This document shows, piece after piece, positions 11,901-24,596 of a stretch of DNA of 64,000 nucleotides. The position numbers were made by a program, and so were the translations under genes. Every line of letters starts with the position of its first letter. Within the stretch, counting starts at the first letter, position 1. Source of the DNA: Ziziphus jujuba (lineage: Eukaryota > Streptophyta > Magnoliopsida > Rosales > Rhamnaceae); assembly GCF_031755915.1 (NCBI RefSeq), contig NC_083390.1, positions 11,811,001 through 11,875,000 on the forward strand, read 5' to 3'. A model generated the notes under the pieces. It did no database searches and was not told the origin of the DNA. It was given only the letters and a program-made list of their open reading frames with translations.

Positions 11901-12346
11901 ATTGATTTATAAAGGAAATTCAGGTGAAGTTAAGCTAATGGGTATTTGGATTCTAACTATACTGGTGATAGGGACAGAAGGAGATCGATATCTTCTTATG
12001 TGTTCACTTTGAGTGGAAATTACATAAGTTGAAAGTCTCAATTGCAACCTATGGTGGCCTTATCAACAACTGAATCTGAGTACATGACAGCAACAGAGGC
12101 TGCAAAAGAAGCTATTTGGCTTAAAGGTCTGTTAACAGAACTTAAAGCACTTAATCAAGAGGTTTTATATTCAGACAGTCAAAGTGCAATTCACCTGTGC
12201 AAAAATATTCGAGATATGATAGCTCAACAGGTGATTAGGTTGAAGAAAATTCCTACTGAGTTCAATCCTTCTAATATGGGTACAAAGGTGCTTACTGTTG
12301 GCAAGTTCAATACTTGCAAGAATCTGCTTCGAGTTGGAGCAGGCTA
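11901..12346 (+). pseudogene. copia RNase H (decayed)
   Basis: A frameshift near 11940 is followed by an open segment from 12042: VALSTTESEYMTATEAAKEA and YSDSQSAIHL, the hallmark RNase H motifs of copia elements (catalytic E in ESEY, D in SDSQSA). It ends at the stop at 12344-12346, shortly before the polypurine tract. Confidence 0.9.
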
Positions 12347-12400
12347 ATTTGGTGATAATTATTTTTGTTGGAACGGTGATGAGCTTCTGTTGAATTGAAT

Positions 12401-12420
12401 TTGAGGATTAGGTGGAGATA
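12401..12420 (+). other. Polypurine tract region before the 3' LTR
   Basis: GAGGATTAGGTGGAGATA lies directly before the 3' LTR. GGTGGAGAT at this place is usual in plant copia elements. Confidence 0.7.
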
Positions 12421-13042
12421 TTTGATGATTTAATCCTCAAATTCATCTTGTAATACTGCTGTGATATGCTGCTAGGACTGGTGTTTTACAGCCTCAAGAG
12501 GTCAAAACGGTGCACTTCATTATCTTAGAAGTAAAGAATGGCAAAATGGTTATTTCACTTCATATTTTAGTAGAAAAGTGGACTGCTACGTGTCTTAATG
12601 TTATTGGTGCATCGGTTAAGAAGAGCGACATCGTTTTGAGGCAACACTTGTTATATATATATATATATAGTTTTATTTTTCATAAAAAGCCAAGAGAGGA
12701 AAATCAAATTTCCAACAAGTTGCAGAAAGCGGGAAAACTCCAAGAAATCTGTTTTCATTCCCTCGTGTTCTTTGTATGTAATTGATGTTCTTTGTGGGGT
12801 TCTATGTGAGCTTGATAGAGAACACAAAGTGAAAAGGATGTAATAAGGGTTTCGGGTTGTGAACATCTGAGTGATTCCATCCTTAAAGCCCTGTAGTTGG
12901 TTTCTGTAATAGTAGCTATTCAATAAAATAACAGAAGCTCTCTCTGGAGCAACGAGAACGTAGGCAATCTTGGTCAAACCTTGATAAATCTTCTTGTTGT
13001 CTGTGTTTGTTAGTTTTGTTTTTGTTCTCTGCTTTTCCAACA
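12421..13042 (+). repeat. 3' LTR of the copia element
   Basis: Aligns with 2332-2963 and ends TTTTCCAACA. The first base pair reads TT where TG is expected, a point change at the LTR edge. It is followed by the AGAAT target duplication (13043-13047). Confidence 0.92.
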
Positions 13043-13047
13043 AGAAT

Positions 13048-15098
13048 GATAAACTACATCCTTTTCCTGCTAGGAAACAATTACAAGGACTCATGTTTTC
13101 ATTGTATAAGTTTTTGTCCCTACAATTTTTATCAAGTAATACTTGTTGTAAGAAGATATAAAAAGAGTTTATAAAACTAAAATAGAAAATTTTGAATATT
13201 TAAAATTTTCAATTAACATAGGGAACACTTTTTGTTTTGAAGAAGCAACTCTTAAAAGCTTTTTCAAGGAAAATAATAATCATAAAAAAAAAATTTAAAT
13301 GTTATATCTATATATATATACATGATTAGATTTAAATAAAGTCTATTTTATGTTAATAAAGTAAAATCTATCTTTCATGACTATTGAAATACATCAATGA
13401 TTAAGATTTAAAATTTAAAAACTAATTAAATATATTAAAATTTTAAATTTTAAAAATGATCAAATATCTATTTAATGACATACTAAAATCCTATTAAAAA
13501 AAATATATAAATCCTATACAAACATGATGATTAATAAATGCAATTTTAAATTTCAACTTTTGATGCAATCTACAGACTGAAAAAAAAAATTATATTGAAA
13601 ATCTTATTTGATCATGGTTATATATATATCCTAAAAACAGTGCATGATAATCTATTTTTATTTTTTCTGTCAAACACCTTACAATGTACATTTTCGTTTG
13701 GAAACACTTTTAGAGGTCAAGAAAATGACCGAAACAAACCTCCCACTTACCATATATAGCTGGCAATCTTTGTCTAAGAGACTATATGTAACCAAACTAC
13801 CACACCCAACAAACGCATAAAAAAGAAACCAATAGTAGAACTCCAAGGCCTGCCGGCCAAGTAGCAACAACTTATTGAGTTGACCTAGAAGAATTTCTAT
13901 ATTACGGAAAATGTGAATGGCGTATAGTTAAAATAAATAAAAGTTACAATTTGTTAGCCTCTTTTTTTTTTAACATTTCTTTCAGGAAATTTGCAATTTG
14001 CAAATTTACCTATCTTGCAATTCAATCATCAAAATGAATATACTAGGAGATAATAATGTACACAAAAATTTCCTATCTTGCAATTCAACCATCAAAATGT
14101 ATTAGCCATCCGACCACTACGAGAATGTTGGATGAAAGAAAACCTCTCTTCATGCACCGTTTCCATCTTGTAAATAATTATAACAACAAACCAGCAACCA
14201 CCGTCCAACTTTGTCCACCAAATATACGAATCACTTGTTTTTTTTTTTTTTGGTTTTTTTCTTATATGCAATGCCAAATTATGTGCATATTTCCTGATTT
14301 ATATTATACCATCTTGTATTCCTGCATAAATCACATAAGCTCAATTATAAAGCATACAGAACCAAAGCTAAGAAGTTCTATCATGTGTAAGGTTTAATTA
14401 TGATTATTATTATTATTATTATTTTCTTTCTATATTTCTCATTTGGGTAATTGCAGTTTTCTTTCAACAAAAAGAACCTTGCTAGCATAGACAATTTTGG
14501 TCCTCCTACAACTGCAAATCATTGTGCATGCAGACAGCCAGTGTCCTTTGTCTTAAACCAACACAACATTCGTTGTGTGCATAACTATGGTACTTGACAT
14601 CTTGCAAACTAAAGTAAGTTCAAGTAAAGATCAATTGTTACATCCTAACAGCTATCTTTGCCCCATTTAACTACCTTGAAATGCCTGGGAAACATGTAAT
14701 GGAAAATGGTGCACAGAGCCATTTCCAAGGTAAAATAACGAATCTTTGTTGGTCTACAGAAATAAACTGATTTTCAAGATGTAAAGATCAATTTAAGCAC
14801 TAGTAAATTATTGAAGCGAGCATATTTAAGCTAGTTTGGCCTTTGACAAGATGGAATTTTCAAGCTTTCTCATAGAGGAACCTATTAATCAACAACCGAT
14901 CCTGTGTTCAATCAACACAACAGGATCACAATCACCACTAACACTTTCTAAGTGATTACGTATGGCTGAGAAAGCCACATGGCCATGAGCTTACTATTAC
15001 TAGACCGGGCTCATTTTAAGCCTGCAAGATCTAGGAGAGACATAGCACTTCAAGTAAACTCAACCTTACCATTCATAAACTAGTAAAGATTTCAGTGA
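13048..15098. other. Intergenic DNA and 3' flank of the MUCI70-like gene
   Basis: AT-rich sequence with short (TA)n runs and poly-T/A tracts. The part nearest 15098 is the 3' untranslated side of the minus-strand glycosyltransferase gene. No open frame here shows a domain. A (TTA)n run lies at 14402-14424. Confidence 0.55.
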
Positions 15099-18000
15099 TC
15101 AAGTAGCAGATGGAGGAGACAGCGCTGCCCTATGGCGGAAGAGTTTTGCAAGTGCTCTTCGCTCACAGTCCTGGAAAAATTTAAGGAAAACAAGAATTTA
15201 ACAAATGAACTTTTTCGGCAAGCACTGGCATGAAATGATGATGTTTCATGGCAACCTCAAACAGAATGAAAATACATGATTATAATGCCCCAAACATACA
15301 AGCGCATGTTATTTCATGAAAAATGATGAATAGGTTGGAGATTATTAAATTTTCTGCTCATTGTTTCTTCTCTCAGAAGAGCAAGATGCCCTTATACCAA
15401 CTAAATTGAATAATTATTCATGCCCACCATACAAGGATCATTTGAAAATGTTCACTTGAAAAAATTTCAGAGATGTACCCTGCTATCAACCCAGTTCAAT
15501 TGACTATAAGAGTGACTCTAGATTCTATGTTTGCCCTGGAGCACAATTCCTTTTAGAACCTATTAAAGGTCATAAATTGCATGCAACATACACAAGAACT
15601 AAAATGTGATCACTAACAGAAAATTATGTCCAAAATATCCAGGAAAATGCAATACCTTAAACATATTTAAGTAGAATGGTCGATCTGGATTCATTCTCTT
15701 CAATTTCAAGTAAGTATATGCAAAGCTTAGTTGATCACGAGAGGTAAATCGGTCAACTTCATTGAACCAAAGGCAAGAAAATAAATTTGACATTGGAGTA
15801 TGTGCCCGGACTATAAAGGAGCCTTCAGGAACATCTGCAAGGAAAATGACACATTAGCACAGAGGAATAATAAAAACATAACTATCTGATGAACTTAATA
15901 GAAATCTTCACAATTAAGGAAAAAGCAAAAAGACACGCACAACTTGGAAGAGGAGTATTTGGGTCTGAAGGGTCAAATTTCTTGAGGCCATCAGACTGGT
16001 AAAAATTAAACTGTTCATCAATGGCCGTGTGGTTGTACTTATTTAGACGCTTATTTTGGAGTACTTCCTCCCACACACAGTGGCGATCATAATGATTTGA
16101 AATGGCATATTCTGATTTAGTTCTCCATAAGAAGTGTTCAATAATTAGCATCGGATCAGTGTTAAGTCGCATCTTGCTGTCAAGCCAAATTGAATACCTT
16201 GAAAAAAAGCATTGCAAAACAGAGAGGGAGGAGTTGGGGAGTCAGTCACAGGTTTACAGATTTTTAAGGACCAATATTTGGCCTAAACCTATATGGCTAG
16301 AACATGGTATAAGAATTACCTAGATAAAGGGAAAAGGCGATGCGATAAAAATTTTGGCACCTTTCCAGTCCTCCGCATGTCCTCATATGGAAAATTGCTC
16401 ACAATAACTATTCTCCATAAGCCAATATTTCCTCCACCATCAGGAACATGCCCCTCTAATGATAATTTTGACAAGGTTTGCTTATCGACAAACATAACAA
16501 AACAAACATTTTTCTTTGAATATTCACTGATCTGCAGAAAATAAGAGTACTTTTATAATCACAAATGAAAAGAAACTTCCAAAATAAGCATATAATAGCT
16601 ACAGTGACATATTAAAACGTTATTTATGTTTCAAGTAATAGGGTAGTAAGGAAAATAACTTACCCGTTTGCTCGTAGGTCTCCTCAAAAAGTCAGAGCTG
16701 CCAAAAATGCAAGAGGATACTGCAACCTTACACGTCCTCATGTATGCCTTGTCATTCTCATCTAAATCAAATCCAGTGTTTGGGTACCCTGGTGGGCCTT
16801 TGATAAAACCACAATGAAGAGTTTGATTTTTGGCATAGAAGGACTGTTCTCTTTCAAAAAGGGTCTGATGTCCTCCAAATTTAGGTTCAAACAAAATGTT
16901 TTGAGAAGGATTTTCTTCTTGGTCAATATATTGTAGAGAAAAGAGCGAAAAGTTCATGAATTCCCAAGGTTCAACAATATAATCAACTGATTCTGCTAGG
17001 GCAACTTCACAAGGAAAATCTGAAAAAAAAAAAATAAATAAATAATAATAATAATAATGAAATAAAAGTGTGCGTAAAAGGATTGAGTTACAGGGAAAAA
17101 GGTTGAAAAAATGTAGAAAATTCATATCAGAAATATATGATGAACACAGTGTCACATTACTGCAGAGATGAGGAAGAGCATCAATTGCATACATACAGCC
17201 AACACTCAGTAACAGTCTACTTTTCAAAGGACAATATGCCAATCATATTGGCTAGCTAGTTTGTAAAAAAATAGAAAGCAGATGTACAGTATGATAACAT
17301 ATGTAAAGTACAAAGTTATGTAGCAGAACCTTACAAGTTCTGATGCTACAACTTAAACCCTTTAAACTGGAATAGAAATTATTTTTGGTTTCCAACCATT
17401 CCAATCACCCCAAACCCCCATTATATATATGCATATATATATATATATATATATTAAAATCATCATCAAAAGGAGCACTTTATGTCATGTTGGAAACTTC
17501 TTAAAAGAACATATAAAATTATTTTGGACAGTGAAGCTCTCAAGAACAAATGTTGCAGATAATTAGGATATTGAAATTTATATAGCACAATTTACACCAC
17601 TTAATTTGATAAAATAGCATGAGCCTATTACTCTTACGTTGCTTGCGGTGCTTGCTTCCTGGTGGTTTCCTTACACTAGATGCCAAAAGATCTTGTTGAA
17701 CTTCCTGTGATACTGAAACACTACGTCCTTGTGATATTAAAACACTACGCTCTTGTGATACTGAAACACTACCTTCTTGTGATACTGAAACATTACCTTC
17801 TAATTTACCTGCAAGTGGAGAAATAACACATATATTATATAAGAGCTGAATCTCACATAATCTAGAGCAAACTAGTAACAAGTTGGTCTCATAGCATCTT
17901 TCTAATGAGCATTCTTGAGTTTGGCGAGTACAGCTACACTACCAATATCACAGATTGTAAAGGTACACAAACTGAAATGAGATAGACCGGGTCTTCAGTT

Positions 18001-18562
18001 TGATAAAGAATGTGAGCTACCTAGATTGTTGGGTGGCCTCTAACTTCCATAGAAAAGGGAAGAAATATATTTAAGCTTTCCAGGTTGCCAAAGCTACTGG
18101 GTTTTACAATTGGAGTGCATTGACTATCCAAGAGTGAAATTCCCCAAGGTAGTAATAAATGGTATTAACTTTCAGATTGACATTTTCATAACAATTATAT
18201 TAAAGTACTGAAATAATGCACAGAACCCAAAAACCAAAAAGAATATAAAATTATGTAAGAAAAAGAATCAAAAAGTAAAAGGATTTTTGTTAGACATACA
18301 CAGCAAGCAGAGCTCATTTCCACAAACAGAAATAGACAAATATGTAAACAGTTCTCCAAATCTTACCATGAAAGAGCAACTTTAGGCCAAATACTACCAT
18401 GTAGAGTAGAAAAAGTGCTGCAAGCAGGAAAACCCACAGAGAGAATTTCTGCCTAGTAACACGACCAAATCTTCTTCCTCTGCGAACAACCCGAGAGCCA
18501 TGTTCACCTGAGATAACTCTTCTCTCCGGTAACAACTCATTACTGTGCCTATGGAGACCCAT
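15099..18562 (-). CDS. DUF616 / MUCI70-type putative glycosyltransferase, complete, 7 coding exons
   Basis: Exons 18562-18367, 17808-17638, 17019-16664, 16531-16320, 16197-15944, 15834-15656 and 15170-15099 join in phase with GT-AG introns to 1440 nt (479 codons plus stop). The product is a type II membrane protein. It has a short basic cytosolic tail, one membrane span at about residues 41-64, and a stem with four 8-residue repeats of the form SVSVSQEG. The DUF616 domain then begins near residue 123 (FPCEVALAESVDYIVEP) and contains CKVAVSSCIFGSSDFLRRP, FVMFVDKQT, WLDSKMRLNTDP, HYDRHCVWEE, EGSFIVRAH and FSCLWFNEVDRFTSRDQLSF. Known relatives act in the Golgi on mucilage pectin-type polysaccharide; the acceptor of this one is unknown. 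Length and exon layout look normal, and no damage is seen. Confidence 0.93.
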
Positions 18563-18830
18563 TATAACGCAACTCCAACACTTTGTTCATTGACCAATTC
18601 ATCTATGCAAAATTCAAAATTTTCAAAATGATACCGAATCGGCAAATCAGATAGACATATTGGCCTCCAAAACTACCACCAAATGTATCACATTACACTG
18701 TATATTCTATATATCTACCTTATATAGAAATTTTGATGAAAATTATCAAATTAAATTGCTTTAATTTGACCCAGAAACATTAAATCAAAATATACTTCCA
18801 AACTTCAAAACCCAGATAAGAAAAACTTAC

Positions 18831-18990
18831 GCTTCGTAACCATGTTCATGCTATCAACCACTTTTCCGTAAGATCTAAGTCTCGCCGATGTTTGGCTTCC
18901 GAGAAACTCAAAAGAGTGGCCAGCTTTCCTTTTTTTTTTTTTTTTTTTTTTTTTTCCTTGCTGTTTTGGTGTCACAAAAATAGAAGAAGG
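18831..18990 (-). promoter_or_regulatory. 5' untranslated exon and promoter side of the MUCI70-like gene
   Basis: On the minus strand, GTTACGAAGC is followed by a strong donor GTAAGTTTT at 18830-18822. A candidate acceptor GCATAG at about 18607 lies 45 bp upstream of the start codon. This suggests a leader intron of about 220 bp. A pyrimidine/poly-A tract (18930-18956) sits just upstream. The transcription start is not visible and the right edge is a guess. Confidence 0.55.
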
Positions 18991-19271
18991 CTTTGCCCAG
19001 ATGGGTATGGGTGAATTAACACGCAGTTCAACAATGGCCTTTATTCTTCTGGGATCCTAGACAGTAATGAAGGATTATCGATCAGCCACTCCCACTGGCA
19101 CTCGGTCACACAGAGCTCACACGTGTGGGTCCCTCTGAGAATTGTTCGGACAGTTCTCGGTGCCTTTTTTTGGACAAGACAACAAATGAAACGGAAAGTG
19201 CGATTTGAGTTACGAACAAACGACGTAGTATGTAGACTAAACTACGGTGTAGGGTTTCTGACCCTCTTGTT
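18991..19271. other. Intergenic, promoter side of the MUCI70-like gene
   Basis: Less AT-rich than the DNA to its right, with several GAG/CAC-rich blocks (CACACGTGTGGG near 19118 contains an ACGTG core). Upstream of a minus-strand gene this is the likely promoter. No coding sequence is seen. Confidence 0.4.
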
Positions 19272-20402
19272 CAAAGTTTCGGTACAGGTGAGCATCGATA
19301 ATTATAAAAATTTTAAAACATTTCTTTTGAAAATAAAATTTTTTATTAAAATTTTAATATTAATTTATTTAAATAATTAATTATCAAATTAATTATAAAA
19401 ATATTAAATAGATATTATATTTTTTTAATTAATTTAATTTATAATAAAAATAACAATCATAAATACATTATTATTGATAAAATATGTAAAAAAATAAAAA
19501 TATATATTTGATAAATTGTTTATTAATTAAAATAAAATAATTATTATAATTATATTATAGTTTATAAATATTATTTCAATATTCATATAACTCGTAGATA
19601 ATTAAAAATTATTAGTATCTTTTTTGTTTTTATTTTGATATGTAAAATGTGAAAAATAATTATTAAAAGATATATCTATTTAATAATTTTTCATATAACT
19701 ATTAATATACCAATTATGAGGATCTTGTATTAAATATAATTATTTTTTATATTTATTATAATATATTTTATTTTTTTTATTTTTATTTACTTAATATTAT
19801 TAATTTAAATGTTATCAATATCAATTCTATATATTATTATATTTTCATGTTATTATTTTTCATTCTTATATAATCAATTATTAATTTATAATTATGAAAT
19901 TCTAATTAATTCATCTTATACAAAATGTATAGCAACTATATATATATATATATATATATTATCAATGAATATAACTTATTAAGATTATTAAATTCAACTA
20001 ACTTCATTTTGTTTATATCATTAAATATTAAAAAACAATTAAAATGTTAAAAAAAAATATATATCAGTAAAGTTAATTTGGTAAAATAATTTACTAAATA
20101 TCAATAATATTTTTGAATTTTTTATTAAAAAAACAAAATTCACAGATATTTCCAAAATTTTCATAGAATTTTTCAGAAATTTACATGGAAATTTTTGAAA
20201 TTTCAATAGATATTATGGATTTTTTAACCAAATTATTAAGGATTTGATATAGATATTTCGACATAAATTTCCATAAAAATTTTGATAAAATTTCAATGGA
20301 TATTATAAAAATTATATCCATTTCCATTTGAAATCTAAATTTTATTTCAATCTTTTAAAAAAAATAAAAATTTCAAATTTTTTTTGGATATTTTAAACTT
20401 TA
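19272..20402. repeat. AT-rich interspersed repeat, copy 1
   Basis: Shares ordered blocks with 49567-51238 and with 31691-31970 (inverted), including TTAATTATCAAATTRATTATAA and TTTCCATTTGAAATC, and many short phrases built on AAATTT, GGAAATTT and ATATTAT. No coding sequence. It looks like an old non-autonomous element that is repeated in this genome. Confidence 0.6.
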
Positions 20403-20990
20403 TTTACAAGTACAACCAACACAGTGTAACAAAATAGTTTATGTACAGAAAAAATTAAAAATATAATTTCAAAAAATAAACAAAAAAGCTTTAAAGTGTT
20501 GTAAATTTTAGAGTAGAATAATAGATAAAACTTTGAATATTACAAACAGTAGAAAACGGCATAACAAATAAATGTTTTCAATCTATATATACTTCTTATT
20601 TTTAATTTCTCATTTTATTTAGTATTTATCGTTATTTATGAGTATATAGAAGTATTTTTAGCACCTATATTCTTCAAATATTAAGATTTTGTGTTTTGGT
20701 CGTGACTTATGTTTTAGCATTATGTACTTAAATTTTATTATTATTATTATTATTATTTTCCCATTTTACTCCCTTTATCATTTTTTCTATTTTTAATTAA
20801 ATTTGAAGCATGTAATGCACTTATTGCAACATTATAACAATGTAATTTAAAGCAAAAAGGGAAAAGAAGAAAAAAAAAAAAAAAACATGTATGCTTGTTG
20901 CGTAACATGTGCTACACCCCCTCAAAATTATTAAAAATATATAGAAAAATGATTAAAGGTCCATAAAGTCTAAAGACTAAAATATCCCAA

Positions 20991-21021
<31 letters not shown>

Positions 21022-21300
21022 TGAACCAATTCGCAAAATCTTAATTATACATAGGCATAAGTGGTACATAACCTAAAAGTAACACAAAACTCATATTTAC
21101 ATTGATACGAAAGTCTTTTTAAAGAAATAATAATAATAATATGAATGTAACTTAATAATAATAATAAGAAGAAGAAGAAGAAGAAGTAGGAAGGAGGCCA
21201 TAATATTAAATAGTGGAATTAGGTATGGCAAAAATTTGTTTTGGAGTAGATATCCATGTGGAACACTCTCATTCCTTATTTAGATGGAAGCAACATTTTT
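20403..21300. other. AT-rich intergenic DNA with microsatellites
   Basis: Contains (TTA)n near 20730, a poly-A run near 20866, (TA)n at 20998-21021, (TAA)n near 21130-21165 and (AGA)n near 21168-21186. No gene signal. Confidence 0.6.
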
Positions 21301-21430
21301 GAAAATCTTCAATACAACTGTTGCAACAAATTAAGTTGCTGGTTTTTTATCACAAGCCAATTTCAGCTGCCATCTCATTTAAAATGGTCACCTCATGCCA
21401 CATCATTTAAAATGGCCAATTCATATTTTT
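21301..21430 (+). repeat. Left inverted-repeat arm of the probable FAR1-type element
   Basis: Pairs with 28955-29113. Contains CATCTCATTTAAAATGG and CCACATCATTTAAAATGG about 25 bp apart, short tandem sub-repeats also found (three copies) in the right arm. Confidence 0.6.
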
Positions 21431-21578
21431 TTTAATTAACCAAAAAAAAAAAAAAAAAAGGAATTGAAAACCTGATTTCTGATGCGCGCCTTTCATGCCC
21501 CATTTCCTCCATTTTTCCATTTGCACGTTTGCCTTGTTCAGCACCATGTCTTCTCCTCCAAGATTCTTGGGCATTTAT

Positions 21579-21880
21579 TTTCTTTCATCGACAAGCTTCA
21601 AAATTGCATTTGCCTATGTTAGTACACAATCAATCAAACCATGAAGATACTGGTAAAACTATTATTCTTACAAATACTTCTCATTATATTTTGTTACTCC
21701 TCTTTCTTTCTTCTTCTTTTTTTTTTTTTTTTTTTTTTGGGATTTTATGGTTATTCTTTCATTGATAAGCTTCAAACGTTGCGTTTGCCCATGCAAGCAC
21801 ACAATCATCTAAACCGGCAAAATACATGTACAATTGTTATTTTTGCAAATACTTCTTGTTGAATTGTGTTTTAAACTTTT
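21579..21880 (+). repeat. Tandem duplication, about 120 bp each, period about 177 bp
   Basis: 21579-21700 and 21756-21880 share ATAAGCTTCAAA/ACAAGCTTCAAA, TTGCRTTTGCC, ACACAATCA and GCAAATACTTCT-type blocks in the same order. The copies are separated by a poly-T tract. Function unknown. Confidence 0.65.
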
Positions 21881-22701
21881 TTGTCTTTTTATGATAACGC
21901 ATTTTAAGTTTTATGGATATTTTTGTTGATTTGTTTATTTATTGTTAAATAAAAATCTAGATATTTTAAAATGGAAGCTTAAAAAATCTTTTATTTGCGG
22001 GTGTCTTGGAGCTATAACTGTTAATAAAAAAGAATAAAAAATAGGAGAACAAAAAAGAAAGAGGGCATTAATATCTTTATCATGTCAACTATTTTAATGA
22101 AAAATATTTTTCTTAATATATTCCATAATTCATATTTCAGTTGCCAATCGAAGCAAGTTCCAACCTGTCAGTATATTTGAAAGTAGAAACCCCTTTCTTT
22201 TTTTTTCTTTTTCTTTTTTTCCCCTTTATTTGGTGGAATCCGCAAGAATATCATTTCCTTCAAAAGTAGGTGGTGCCCTCATGGAATACAACTTAAATAC
22301 AACTTAAGTACCAGTATCACTCATATACATAAATGACAATGTTAGAGACGCACTTTATTATCATATAAAAAATTCATTTGAAATTTATAGGTACCTCTTT
22401 TACTACAAGAAAACTCTCTAGCTTATCATTTCTGGTCACCTTTGTTAGTTTCAGTGCTTTCCTTGCCATTATTACATCATTATTTGATTTGTAATTGTAA
22501 TTAAAAAACGCAATCAGAGCATAGTACATAAATACATTTGTTCCCCTTCTCTGAAAGAATATTTTTGATGATCAAATAATAGACAAATAAAAAAACCATT
22601 TGCCCTTTCTAAGAGAACATAAAAACAAATACAAATTAAGTAAGAAAGAATATGAGAGAAATAAAAAAGAAAAAAAAAAGCAAATGAAATATTAATTTGA
22701 T

Positions 22702-23118
22702 AAGGGTGTATTCAATTTAGAATTTGAAAGATTTTAAAAGTTTAAAGATATTCGATTTAGATTTTAAAAGAACTTATACAAGTCCAATGATATTCAATTT
22801 AGATTTTAATAGATTTTATAAAAGTTTATTAAAATCTAGATGTATTCAATTAGGATTTTGTAAAATTCTTTTAAAATCTAATTGTATTCAAAAAGTCATT
22901 AATTTTAAAAAATGATGAATTTTAATGGATTTAAAAGGATTTTAATAGTGAAATTATGAATAAAATTGTCGATATAAAATTCTGTATTAATCCCAAAGAT
23001 TTCATTAGATTCTTATAAATTGCTTATGAAATCTATAAAATTGCACAGCAATCCATCAAATTTTTTAAAATTTATAACTCATTTGAGATCTATTAAACTT
23101 TAAATTGAATACATGGTT
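22702..23118. mobile_element. MITE-like inverted-repeat element, about 415 bp
   Basis: Left end GGGTGTATTCAATTTAGA and right end (minus strand) CCATGTATTCAATTTAAAG form imperfect terminal inverted repeats. The inside is built of repeated TTAGATTTTAAAAG-type phrases in both directions and could fold into a long hairpin. No coding capacity. The target duplication is not clear because the right flank is poly-T. Confidence 0.6.
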
Positions 23119-23403
23119 TTTTTTTTTTTTTTTAAGGATTTAGATCATAACTAAGCTATTACATGAGAAGTGTTGCTGAATATTATTGAATTGATAGAAA
23201 ATATCATAGGAGGAAGTGGAGATATGTTGCATATTATTGAGCGGATGGAAAAATCACAAGAGAAAGTGGAGACATGCATGATAATGCCAATTTGCACTCC
23301 AAAGAAGTCATAACTCATACATGTAAAGTTGTCATAACTCATACAAATAAAGTTGTCTTTTTTTTTTCTTTTCTTTTTTTATCTAATCAATATTATAAAC
23401 TAA

Positions 23404-23515
23404 TTGTTGACTTGAAATATTTTATGTCCATTATGGGGCTTATTTGATTCTTTCAAATATTAAAACTATATATTGGACATGGCAACTTCTTAAATGAAAG
23501 ATTTTATGTTAAGCA
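23404..23515 (+). repeat. Direct repeat, copy A (copy B at 24483-24590)
   Basis: About 110 bp sharing GATTCTTTCAAATATTAAAA and flanking blocks with 24483-24590, same orientation, 1.08 kb apart. The MULE-type MITE at 23661-24356 lies between the copies. Confidence 0.65.
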
Positions 23516-23660
23516 AGAAATTTCTTGAAACATTTATATGTAACTTGAACTTGACCATATTTAGAAATGGCTTTCCTAAAATACTTTATTTCATTTGATT
23601 ATATGTTACTCTCATTATATATTATTACTAATACTAGTTATTAATACTTGATTGTTTGAA

Positions 23661-24088
23661 GGGTAAATATCACAGTAGTCCTCTTGATTTTGTTTTTTTT
23701 TTTTTTAAATTTTTATAAATATTACATTCCTATTTTTATCTCAATATATCATCATTTTTAAAACTCTTGATAATAAAGTAGAAATTGACTTATTTACTCT
23801 TTATTTAATGAAATTCTTTTACTCATTCTTAAAAATAAAAACCAATCAAAATTAATAAATGAAAATAATGCGATAAAACTTATAATAAACTCTTTTTATC
23901 TTTTAAGAAAAAAATATTTTCAAATGTATTCTATGTGGATAATCTTAACTCTTAAAGTTGTGGTTGAGACAATTATGGTTATTAATATATATAACTTGTT
24001 TTTTTTTTTTTTAATAATAAATTGAGGAGGATGAACTTGGCACAACATATAGAAGATTGAGTAATTTAGTAGTTTTATATGAAGTGTG

Positions 24089-24122
<34 letters not shown>

Positions 24123-24356
24123 GTACACGTGTGTGTGTATGTTTGTATGTTTGTTTTAAACCATTGAAGTGAAAAAAGGGAAAAAAAAATCTGGTAAAAA
24201 AAATAGTAAATTGGTCAAATTCTAACTCTATTAGTAAAAGTTTTAAAAAATATGTTATATTGAAACAAAAAGTAAAATGTGAGGTTGATATTTTTCATAA
24301 TAGGAATGTAAAATTGAGAAAATAGCAAATTAGGGGTACTATAACGATATTTACCT
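23661..24356. mobile_element. Non-autonomous MULE (MITE), about 0.7 kb
   Basis: Ends are GGGTAAATATCACAGTAGTC on the left and AGGTAAATATCGTTATAGTA on the right (minus strand). The inverted similarity continues inward (TTACATTCCTA blocks) for about 190 bp. Flanks TTGTTTGAA (23652-23660) and TTATTTAAA (24357-24365) match at 7 of 9 positions, both differences being G/A, consistent with an aged 9-bp target duplication. A (TC)14 microsatellite lies at 24091-24119. Confidence 0.7.
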
Positions 24357-24596
24357 TTATTTAAATTGAGACTTCTCTTTCTTTGTATGTGTATATACAT
24401 TGTTATGAAAAATATACTAAGTGTTGAAGTTAGGTATAGCTAAACAAGAACTCAATTTATATATGATCAATATTATATTCTAATTATGCATTTTAAATAT
24501 TTTATATTTGTTATGGGACTTATGTGATTCTTTCAAATATTAAAACTATATATATATATAGGTCATGAAACTTCTTAGAGGAATGGTTGATAAAAA

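Larger units (their letters stand above)
2332..13042 (+). mobile_element. Ty1/copia LTR retrotransposon, decayed, interrupted by a MULE
   Basis: Two related LTRs (2332-2963 and 12421-13042) bound the element. They are flanked by a 5-bp target-site duplication AGAAT (2327-2331 and 13043-13047). A tRNA-iMet-type primer-binding site follows the 5' LTR and a purine tract precedes the 3' LTR. The order of remains is gag with a zinc knuckle, aspartic protease, integrase, reverse transcriptase and RNase H, which is the copia order. The coding region has many in-frame stops and frameshifts, and a Mutator-like element sits inside the integrase core (4683-10012). Removing that insertion would leave an element of about 5.4 kb, normal for copia. 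It cannot move on its own. Confidence 0.95.

Noticed and set aside
14056..14397. Open frame of 113 codons
   Set aside because: It contains a poly-T-derived Phe run and no domain, and lies in intergenic AT-rich sequence.
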